Source of the DNA: a candidate division LCP-89 bacterium
Lineage (GTDB): Bacteria; Electryoneota; B3-LCP
NCBI GenBank assembly: GCA_025774735.1
Contig: JALGZU010000132.1
Location: 1-12,389, forward strand
Length of the DNA stretch: 12,389 bases
Direction: 5' to 3'
The notes under the pieces were generated by a model. That model was not told the DNA's origin, searched no databases, and saw only the letters and a program-made list of their open reading frames with translations. Position numbers and translations under genes: made by a program. Shown here piece after piece: positions 1 through 5,222 of this stretch (within the stretch, counting starts at the first letter, position 1; every line of letters starts with the position of its first letter).

Positions 1-138
1 CGCGGCGATGCTGAAGATCCAGGCGATCAGCAGTTCCGGCGAGATCCGCTCCATGGCCACTTTTCCGAGGATGAAGATGACACCCGTCAGAAAAGAGCTG
101 GTGACGACGAGGGCGTACCCTTTTCCCGAGCTTGACAA
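1..138 (-). CDS. EamA/DMT-family transporter, N-terminal fragment
   Basis: This is the first 46 codons of a gene that leaves the window on the left. The fragment holds one clear membrane segment (YALVVTSSFLTGVIFILGKV) followed by a short polar loop (AMERISPELL) and the start of a second hydrophobic stretch (IAWIFSIAA). That pattern, a helix ending in GK then a -ISP- loop and a W in helix 2, matches the first repeat of EamA (drug/metabolite transporter) permeases of the inner membrane; substrate unknown. The only usual start codon in frame after the upstream stop is TTG at 138-136. The strong Shine-Dalgarno-like AAAGGAGG lies about 30 bases upstream of it, too far, so the start is uncertain. 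A second frame opening at a GTG near 168 also reads plausibly for about 20 codons, so a small frame error is possible. Identification rests on a short fragment. Confidence 0.5.
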   Translation of the reverse strand, partial: MSSSGKGYALVVTSSFLTGVIFILGKVAMERISPELLIAWIFSIAA

Positions 139-253
139 GGAGGTTCCGTCAGATCTTTCTGTGCCGCCTCCTTTGTCACATAGTTGTACTTATTATTATC
201 TCAGGTGGTCGAGCACGTTGTATGAGCCGGGCTATCCGTCAGGACGGTCTGGT

Positions 254-1028
254 TCAGTTCAGTTGTTTATGAACCCGTTTGGCGATTTTGTTCCATTCGC
301 GGACCACGCTCATGAAAGCGTCCCGGTCTTTGTGGGTCACCGGATTGGTGAAAACCAGGGCGGCCCGGATCCGTTCGACGATGTCGACCCATTTCTCGAG
401 CTTGTCGAACTTGAACTTGTCACCCAGGTACTTCCCAAACAGAGCCTGGTGTTCGGTGATGATCACGCTCAGGTCCCTGATGTCGGTGTAGTAGATCGGC
501 TCGGCGCCGAACTGGCCGCGCCACTTCGGTTGATCTTCGCCGGACCTGCGGTCGAAGGTGGAGTACATGATATCTCTCGGTGTCACGTCATACCACCAGT
601 CGATACCGTATTTTGTGGCCATCACGCCGGAGACCACGCGCCGGATGGAGTTTTCCAGCAGGAACAGCCGGGTGCAGATCTCGGCGTTGCGGTGCGCCGA
701 CGTAATCATGACGCTGTCCATGAACGGATCGGAGTTCAGCTCGTTCTTCTGGGTCTCCGCTATTGCCTTGCCAACTTCCTGCTTGGCAGGGAGCATCCCA
801 TCGATGAGCGGTGCCAGAGCCGGTTCCACCAGACGTATGGATTCCAGGTCGAATGCCGTAGCATACCTGGAAACGTCGATGCCGAGCTCCATACCCACGG
901 CGGGCCGCCTGCTCTCTCGGTAATCCGGTAGCCTCACATTTCCGAGATACCTGCCAGTACACCTGGGTAATTCCGATGTCGAGTTTCTCCTTGAGTAAAC
1001 CAAGGAGTTCTTGATTGATCGTACTCAT
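254..1028 (-). CDS. Swt1-type HEPN-domain protein, reading frame broken near 895-908
   Basis: Two overlapping minus frames form one gene. Frame 1 starts at ATG 1028, preceded by GAAGG, and gives MSTINQELLGLLKEKLDIGI... up to LPREQAARR. Frame 2 continues as VGMELGIDVSRYA and ends at 254. Joining them by dropping one base around 895-908 gives about 257 residues with an N-terminal helical segment and the expected ...AAR-x-GMELGIDVSRYA link. The C-terminal half (LFLLENSIRRVV, then GIDWWYDVTP, YYTDIRDLSVII, and FTNPVTHKDRDAF near the end) resembles Swt1-like HEPN domains, many of which are RNA-binding or RNases. The classical R-x4-6-H motif is not clean here (NPVTH), so catalysis is doubtful. If the break is real, translation could restart at GTG 898 or ATG 892 to give about 215 residues. 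It is not a usual origin-region gene, so it is probably an accessory insertion. The family call is moderate. Confidence 0.6.
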
Positions 1029-1133
1029 GCGGTTTCTTACCTTCTCTTTATTGTTCTATTGTTTAATTTCTCACTTCTTGTGCCGTGATCAGGAGTAAAT
1101 CGTTGGACAGGACTAGGACCACCACGTCATCTT

Positions 1134-1139
1134 ATTATA
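1134..1139 (-). promoter_or_regulatory. Candidate -10 box upstream of the HEPN-like gene
   Basis: On the minus strand a perfect TATAAT stands about 105 bases before the ATG at 1028. No convincing -35 lies 16-18 bases upstream (GGATAA is the best). The remaining spacer to 1199 holds no clear terminator for the DUF721 gene, so read-through from dnaN/dciA is also possible. Confidence 0.3.
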
Positions 1140-1199
1140 CACCTCACCCAACGTGATTATCCGGTCTTCTCGCTGTTTTTGCCGAAAAAAAGTTTCCCT

Positions 1200-1517
1200 T
1201 CAACGTATACGTAATTCTTTGACGTTGTGTTGACTGAATTTCTCGGTAAACTTGGCCAGGATCTGCGGTTTCAAAAGGTTGATCTGTTGGCGCCAGACGG
1301 AAGAGTCTGCCTTGATCGTGAGAACGTTCTTGTCCAGCGAAAGCGGCCTGACGTGCTCCGCCAGCGAAGGTCCGACGACGCTATCCCAGTCGCGGGAGAG
1401 CTCGATGGCCCGCAACTGCCGTCTGATTTTGGGTGATTTTACCGTTCGCCGTAACGCATCCGCAAGGGTCACGTAGGGAAACGGCTGAGCCAGATGTCGT
1501 TTTTCCCGCTTTCTCAT
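1200..1517 (-). CDS. dciA: DUF721 / DciA-like protein (replicative helicase operator)
   Basis: This 105-residue protein matches the small DUF721 family: a basic start (MRKREKRHLAQPF), then LADALRRTV, the W-x-x-VVGP-x-LAEHVRPLSL core and the LTIKADSSVWRQQINLLKPQIL segment. DUF721 members named DciA act with the replicative helicase DnaB in the many bacteria that lack DnaC or DnaI, and are often found near dnaA, dnaN or gyrB. ATG 1517 is the first start after an in-frame TAA. Its Shine-Dalgarno is weak. It lies 65 bases downstream of dnaN on the same strand, probably in one transcript. The position often held by recF between dnaN and this gene is empty here. The family assignment is firm; the helicase role is by analogy. 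Confidence 0.85.
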   Translation of the reverse strand: MRKREKRHLAQPFPYVTLADALRRTVKSPKIRRQLRAIELSRDWDSVVGPSLAEHVRPLSLDKNVLTIKADSSVWRQQINLLKPQILAKFTEKFSQHNVKELRIR

Positions 1518-1582
1518 TCGCCCGATTTACCGTCCCACGATACCGCCGCTCGGCCTCATTGCGATCGCAGCGGGTCGTCGCC

Positions 1583-2704
1583 TCACTGCAGCCGAATAGG
1601 CATCAACAGCATTAACAGATCCTCCCCCTCCTTTTTTTCCAGGGGCCGGAGAACCCCTGCGGAGGTTGGCGTTCCCAGAAATAGCTTGACGGAAGTTACC
1701 GGAATGTGGCGCAGAGCCTCCAGAAGATAACTGGCATTGTAGCCAATCTCGAACGCTTCCCCCTCGTACTGCGCTTCCACCTCTTCCTGGGCCTTGCGGC
1801 CGCTGTCCGGATCCTCGGCCGATATCTTCGCTCCGTCCGGACCCACTCCGATCACCACCAATCGGTTGATCTGGTTCGAAAAGATCGACACTCGTTTAGC
1901 CGCCGCGATGAACGGTTCCAGGTCGATCTGAAGAACGTTGGGATTGTCCTGTGGGATGACCGCCTCATAGGAGGGAAATTTTCCCTCGACAACCTTGCTG
2001 GTAATGACCAACTGGCCTGTATCGAAAACAACCTTGTTGGGAGCGAGATATACGTCCACGTTCTTGGCGTCATCCAGATTTCTTTGGAGCAAGTTCAGGG
2101 ACCGCAGGGGAACGATTACCTCAACGTCTTCACTCTGATCTCCTGTCGATTCAGGGCGTTGCTTCACCAGCTTGACCATACGGTGACCGTCGGTAGCCAC
2201 GGCTCTCATCTCGTCCGACAGGAATTGCAGGAGCAGACCCGTCAATGCGGGCCGCAATTCATCGTGTGAGATGGCAAAAACGGTCTGGTCGAGAACCGCC
2301 CGCAGGTCGTCGGCCTTGAACGATATCTTCTGAGGAGGTCTCTCCGCAGGAGCAGTGGGATAACGCGCAGGATCCTCGCCCGGGATGTTGAATCGCCCCT
2401 TGGTTGTGTTGATCAGCAGGTGCTGTTCATCGGACGTTTCTACCTCAATGTCCGCGCCGGGAAGCTCGCGCAGCAACTCCTGCAGCGGCCGAGCGGGAAC
2501 CAGAACTGATCCATCTTCCTGTCCTTTAACATCGACTACCGTGATCAGGAAAACATCACCATCCGAGCCAGTCAGGGTCAGCTTGTTTCCTTCGAGAACC
2601 GCGTGGATGTTGTAGAGAAAAGTCAGAGGTGTCCGCGACGGAATCACGCCCGCTACTCTGGATACGCCCTGCAGAAAGGGGTCCTGGGCTACTTTAAACT
2701 TCAT
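1583..2704 (-). CDS. dnaN: DNA polymerase III beta sliding clamp
   Basis: The 373-residue product has the length and three-fold repeated architecture of the beta clamp, the ring that encircles DNA and tethers polymerase III and many repair factors. Diagnostic segments are the start (MKFKVAQDPFLQGVSRVAGVI), the VPARPLQELLREL strand-helix of domain I, the ATDGHRMV motif of domain II, and the carboxyl end LLMLLMPIRLQ, matching the family's -MPMRL terminus that lines the peptide-binding pocket. ATG 2704 is preceded by TAGGAG seven bases upstream, a good ribosome binding site. It follows dnaA on the same strand across an AT-rich 301-bp spacer that carries origin-like elements, and is probably co-transcribed with the DUF721 gene. 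Confidence 0.97.
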   Translation of the reverse strand: MKFKVAQDPFLQGVSRVAGVIPSRTPLTFLYNIHAVLEGNKLTLTGSDGDVFLITVVDVKGQEDGSVLVPARPLQELLRELPGADIEVETSDEQHLLINTTKGRFNIPGEDPARYPTAPAERPPQKISFKADDLRAVLDQTVFAISHDELRPALTGLLLQFLSDEMRAVATDGHRMVKLVKQRPESTGDQSEDVEVIVPLRSLNLLQRNLDDAKNVDVYLAPNKVVFDTGQLVITSKVVEGKFPSYEAVIPQDNPNVLQIDLEPFIAAAKRVSIFSNQINRLVVIGVGPDGAKISAEDPDSGRKAQEEVEAQYEGEAFEIGYNASYLLEALRHIPVTSVKLFLGTPTSAGVLRPLEKKEGEDLLMLLMPIRLQ

Positions 2705-2807
2705 GGTTTGCTCCTAAGGTTGCCTGAACGTCGATCGCAAGAACAATGTTGTTATGAAGAGTATTTATTTGTTAAAGTAAAAGAAAAATAGTAGTCATAG
2801 TAGGCGA

Positions 2808-2816
2808 TGTGAATAG
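2808..2816 (-). promoter_or_regulatory. Near-match DnaA box
   Basis: Plus-strand TGTGAATAG matches the reverse complement of TTATTCACA at 8 of 9 positions, in the same orientation as the full box at 2893-2901, 85 bases away. Confidence 0.35.
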
Positions 2817-2892
2817 GTGTAAAACTGAATTAAAGAGAATATACTACCCACGATTGCAATGTTAAAAAGATGTTGAAATATTGTGGCCAATT

Positions 2893-2901
2893 TGTGAATA
2901 A
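2893..2901 (-). promoter_or_regulatory. DnaA box TTATTCACA
   Basis: Plus-strand TGTGAATAA is the exact reverse complement of TTATTCACA and fits the TTATNCACA consensus. It lies in the dnaA-dnaN spacer, about 60 bases from the 11-bp repeat array. The encoded DnaA has a typical domain IV signature, so this consensus is expected to apply. Confidence 0.65.
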
Positions 2902-2960
2902 AGGTGCCCGGACAGGTACAGCGGTCGCTCGGGATCATTCATTCTCAACATACACAGAAA

Positions 2961-3004
2961 AGATTAACACAATATTAAGGGTATATTAACAGGATATTAA
3001 CATC
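2961..3004. repeat. Four tandem 11-bp AT-rich repeats (candidate DNA unwinding element)
   Basis: Read in 11-base steps on the plus strand the units are AGATTAACACA, ATATTAAGGGT, ATATTAACAGG and ATATTAACATC. The ATTAA core recurs at 2963, 2974, 2985 and 2996, exactly 11 bases apart, close to one helical turn. The array ends one base before the dnaA stop codon. Tandem AT-rich repeats beside DnaA boxes are a hallmark of origin unwinding elements. The function is inferred from this position. Confidence 0.65.
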
Positions 3005-3005
3005 T

Positions 3006-4358
3006 TCATGGAGTAGAAAGTTTCGATTTAATACTATCGATTTCTTGAGAAAATCCGGGAGCTTCCGCGATTTCTTTACTGATGATGTTCCGGGCGTGTA
3101 TCACTGTGGAGTGATCCCTGTTGCCGAAATGTAGGCCGATGCTTTGCAGTGACGAGTTGGTCATCTCCGTGCAGAGATACATGGAGATCTGTCGCGCTCG
3201 GGCAACCTCCTTCTTGCGGGTGCGTGCGATGAGTAGATCGGCAGGAATCTGGTAGAATTCTGCAACCTTCTTCTGGATGAGATCGATGCTGACGGTGCTG
3301 TCTGGGGTGCGAATTTGATCTCTGAGGACGTCCTTCGCCAGGGCCAGAGTCAGATCGGTCCCGGCAATCGAACCGTGAGCTACCAGCCGGATCAGCGCTC
3401 CCTCCAGATCGCGAATATTCTCCTTGAATTGGTTGGCCAGGTACTCCGCGATATCCTCGCTGATAAAGATCCCCTCCCGCTCGGCGCGTTTCTGCAAAAT
3501 GGCCAGGCGAGTCTCAAAATCCGGTGGATGAATGTCTGTCACCAGTCCCCAACCGATGCGGCTGATCAACCGCTTGTCGAAATCGTCCAACTCCCTGGGT
3601 GGGCGGTCGGAACTGAGCACAATCTGTTTGCCGGCCTGGTACAGGGAGTTGAAGGTGTGAAAGAATTCCAACTGAGTGCGCTCTTTTCCCTGGAAGAATT
3701 GAATGTCGTCCAGCAGCAGCAAATCGACCGACCGGTAAAACCGCGAGAAATCCGTCGTCTTGTAGGCCTTGATCGAAAAAATGAAATCATTCATGAACTT
3801 CTCGCTGGTCACGTAAATGATGCGGTCGGTCTTGTGGTGAGCCAGCGAAAAATTTCCAAGCGCCTGAATCAGGTGAGTTTTGCCTAAACCGGTGGCGCCG
3901 TAGACGAAGAGGGGATTGAAAGGAGTTTTACCGGGTGCTTCCGAAACCGCAAGGGCTGCCGCTTTGGCAAAAGAGTTGCCATCACCTTCAACGAAATTTT
4001 CGTAAGTATATCTGGGATTGAGCTGAGTGCGCTCATCATAGCGGACGTCTTCGACCTTGAATGACTGCGCAGTCTGCGCCGGAGGTGGCGTCTCTTCGCG
4101 GTCGCCCTCCTGCATGATCTGGTAGTGAATCTTCAGCTTGCCGTCCCCGACCTCAGCCAGAGCTGCCAGGATATGTTCCCGGTAATGTGTTTCCAGGAAT
4201 CCGTAAAAGAAACGATTGGGAATCCCTACTTCGATGGTACCGTTCTCGATACTCAGGCACTTGAGAGGTCCAAACCAGGTGAGAAAACTTTCGCGCGGAA
4301 GTTTACTTTCGATGATCGCGAGTATCTTGTCCCAGGTGTCTGTCGAACTTTGTGCCAT
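3006..4358 (-). CDS. dnaA: Chromosomal replication initiator protein DnaA
   Basis: The 450-residue protein has all four DnaA domains. Domain I (about 1-85) carries the W-x-x-WF pattern (ESFLTWFGPLKCL), followed by a short linker rich in P and Q. The AAA+ domain has NPLFVYGATGLGKTHL (Walker A at 154-161), LLLLDDIQF (Walker B, 213-221), a sensor 1 region SSDRPPREL and a KRLISRIGWGL arginine-finger box. Sensor 2 is NIRDLEGAL (314-322). Domain IV has TNSSLQSIGLHFGNRDHSTVIHA, the DnaA-box-reading helix-turn-helix. It binds ATP, opens oriC and loads helicase with DnaB and DciA. ATG 4358 has no Shine-Dalgarno: upstream is AT-rich, with TATTAT ending ten bases before the ATG, so the message may be leaderless or nearly so. 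Repeats in the upstream spacer may serve regulation. Confidence 0.98.
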   Translation of the reverse strand: MAQSSTDTWDKILAIIESKLPRESFLTWFGPLKCLSIENGTIEVGIPNRFFYGFLETHYREHILAALAEVGDGKLKIHYQIMQEGDREETPPPAQTAQSFKVEDVRYDERTQLNPRYTYENFVEGDGNSFAKAAALAVSEAPGKTPFNPLFVYGATGLGKTHLIQALGNFSLAHHKTDRIIYVTSEKFMNDFIFSIKAYKTTDFSRFYRSVDLLLLDDIQFFQGKERTQLEFFHTFNSLYQAGKQIVLSSDRPPRELDDFDKRLISRIGWGLVTDIHPPDFETRLAILQKRAEREGIFISEDIAEYLANQFKENIRDLEGALIRLVAHGSIAGTDLTLALAKDVLRDQIRTPDSTVSIDLIQKKVAEFYQIPADLLIARTRKKEVARARQISMYLCTEMTNSSLQSIGLHFGNRDHSTVIHARNIISKEIAEAPGFSQEIDSIKSKLSTP

Positions 4359-4544
4359 TAATCTATGATAATATTAAATATAAGAACTTCGCGTCGGAGC
4401 GAAATTACCAAGCAGAATATAGGTAAAATCCGGTAAAAAGTCAAGCAAAATTATCGAGGTTACTTGAAGCTCCACGACCGTTTTGAAACGCCGGAGCGGA
4501 CAAATCCGTTCGATAATATTTTTTTGAAAAAATGCGAGAAGGGC

Positions 4545-4573
4545 TTGCTTATCGTCGATAATAGTATTATATT
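4545..4573 (+). promoter_or_regulatory. Candidate sigma70-type promoter for rpmH operon
   Basis: TTGCTT (4545-4550) and TATATT (4568-4573) are separated by 17 bases, which would place the start of transcription near 4580 with a leader of about 24 bases. The palindrome TTATCGTCGATAA lies across the start of the spacer, where a bound protein would block polymerase. A perfect TATAAT at 4581-4586 is an alternative -10, but it lacks a good -35. Confidence 0.45.
4549..4561. repeat. Palindrome TTATCG-T-CGATAA in the rpmH promoter
   Basis: This is a perfect 6-1-6 inverted repeat. Single copies of the half-site also occur at 4451-4456 (TTATCG) and 4511-4516 (CGATAA), so the same hexamer appears four times in 111 bases. 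It is a candidate operator; the binding protein is unknown. Confidence 0.5.
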
Positions 4574-4603
4574 TTGGTTCTATAATTTTTTAACAGGAGA
4601 AAA

Positions 4604-4750
4604 ATGAAGAGAACTTACCAACCCAGCCGCCGTAAGCGAGCAAACAAGCACGGATTTCGTCTGCGCATGTCAACCGCAAACGGCCGGAAGGTGCTGAGTC
4701 GCAGACGCCGTAAGGGCCGCAAGAGGCTGACTGTATCCGATGAAGACTAA
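4604..4750 (+). CDS. rpmH: 50S ribosomal protein L34
   Basis: The 48-residue protein begins [20 protein letters not shown] and continues [22 protein letters not shown], the near-invariant L34 sequence, with a short acidic tail TVSDED slightly longer than the usual 44-46 residues. It is a small arginine- and lysine-rich part of the large ribosomal subunit that contacts 23S rRNA. AGGAG stands four bases before the ATG. The last 11 bases overlap the start of rnpA, suggesting translational coupling. It is divergent from dnaA, as in most bacteria. Confidence 0.97.
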   Translation: MKRTYQPSRRKRANKHGFRLRMSTANGRKVLSRRRRKGRKRLTVSDED

Positions 4751-5042
4751 TAGATTTCCAAGAGAGAACCGCATTAAGCGGAACCGGGAAATCCTGAATG
4801 TGTTGTCACAGGGGAGGCGCGCGCGCCAGGGCGCGCTGACTCTTTTTTTTTACCCAGCTCATGTGCGAAACCGACATAAACGGTGGGCCCGGGAAGCATT
4901 CCGGAACAATCGAGGCGAGCTCAAAGAAAGCGGAAGCATCCTCGTACGTTTTCAGCATACCGCCAACAGCTATAATGAGGTTGAAGAAGCTCTTCTTGAA
5001 GCCTACAGAATGGCCATCGAGAATAGCCGTTCTCCTGCTTGA
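4740..5042 (+). CDS. rnpA: Ribonuclease P protein component, unusually short
   Basis: This is the protein subunit of RNase P, which helps the RNA subunit bind and cleave the 5' leader of pre-tRNA. The 100-residue product starts [18 protein letters not shown] and carries the signature [17 protein letters not shown] (residues 42-58), the RNR helix that contacts the catalytic RNA. The family is usually about 110-125 residues. Here the strand that normally leads into the RNR motif (a segment like R-x-G-x-x-V-x-K-K-x-G-x-A) is absent: LTLFFYPAH runs directly into VRNR. The gap falls just after a GC-rich hairpin and nine T (4843-4851), so a real deletion or a sequence error are both possible. The start overlaps rpmH by 11 bases, and the 3' end overlaps yidD by 68. 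Confidence 0.85.
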   Translation: MKTNRFPRENRIKRNREILNVLSQGRRARQGALTLFFYPAHVRNRHKRWAREAFRNNRGELKESGSILVRFQHTANSYNEVEEALLEAYRMAIENSRSPA

Positions 5043-5220
5043 GCTTTACCGCATGAGTTTCGGGATCAGCTTCGGTGGTCAGTGCCGTTTTTACCCCTCC
5101 TGCTCTCACTACGCAAAACGGGCTTTGATCAAACATGGACTCATCCGGGGCAGTTTCATGACCGCCTGGCGACTGGCCCGCTGCAACCCCTTCAATTCCG
5201 GTGGAGTTGACGAACCCTGA
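4975..5220 (+). CDS. yidD: Membrane protein insertion efficiency factor YidD
   Basis: This 81-residue protein is a small membrane-associated factor that assists YidC/Sec-dependent insertion. It has the family core LYRMSFGISFGGQCRFYPSCSHYAKRAL, in which CRF-x-PSCS-x-YA is diagnostic, then KHGLIRGSFMTAWRLARCNPFNSGG near the end. An amphipathic or membrane-contacting N-terminal helix ([10 protein letters not shown]) precedes the core. The open frame extends further upstream, but ATG 4975 gives [20 protein letters not shown], a family-like start and length (about 70-85 residues). This makes it overlap the end of rnpA by 68 bases in another frame. TTG codons at 4981 and 4996 are weaker alternatives. 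It ends two bases before yidC, consistent with coupled translation. Confidence 0.9.
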   Translation: MRLKKLFLKPTEWPSRIAVLLLELYRMSFGISFGGQCRFYPSCSHYAKRALIKHGLIRGSFMTAWRLARCNPFNSGGVDEP

Positions 5221-5222
5221 TT

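Larger units (their letters stand above)
2705..3005. other. dnaA-dnaN spacer, candidate oriC
   Basis: This non-coding, AT-rich spacer contains one full DnaA box (2893-2901), one 8-of-9 box (2808-2816), a weaker 7-of-9 match (2882-2890), a short GC-rich block (about 2907-2936) and a four-copy 11-bp AT-rich repeat array (2961-3004). DnaA boxes, then a GC block, then an AT-rich repeat next to dnaA is the arrangement expected for an origin with an unwinding element. No convincing terminator is seen, so dnaA transcription may continue into dnaN. Confidence 0.6.
4359..4603. promoter_or_regulatory. Divergent dnaA / rpmH promoter spacer
   Basis: This 245-base AT-rich non-coding region drives dnaA leftward and rpmH rightward. 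It holds an inverted repeat TTCGC-N6-GCGAA (4388-4403), two GGTAAAA heptamers exactly 10 bases apart (4422-4428, 4432-4438), TTATCG at 4451-4456 and, inverted, at 4511-4516, and the palindrome TTATCGTCGATAA (4549-4561). No exact TTATNCACA box is present. Gene direction flips here, so it is also close to where replication forks are expected to start. Confidence 0.6.

Noticed and set aside
8..931. 307-codon plus-strand open frame at the left edge
   Set aside because: It lies antisense to the EamA and HEPN-like genes, has no family resemblance and a low-complexity, proline- and valine-rich make-up typical of a reverse shadow.
1135..1143. TTATACACC, 8 of 9 match to the DnaA box
   Set aside because: Isolated, overlaps a TATAAT on the other strand, with no companion box within 1.5 kb; likely chance.
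1558..1570. GCGATCGC palindrome in the dnaN-dciA gap
   Set aside because: Only one copy noticed; a short self-complementary octamer is not enough to call a site.
1706..2269. 187-codon plus-strand open frame inside dnaN
   Set aside because: Antisense shadow of the clamp gene, without family features.
3315..3887. 190-codon plus-strand open frame inside dnaA
   Set aside because: Antisense shadow of the AAA+ domain coding region.
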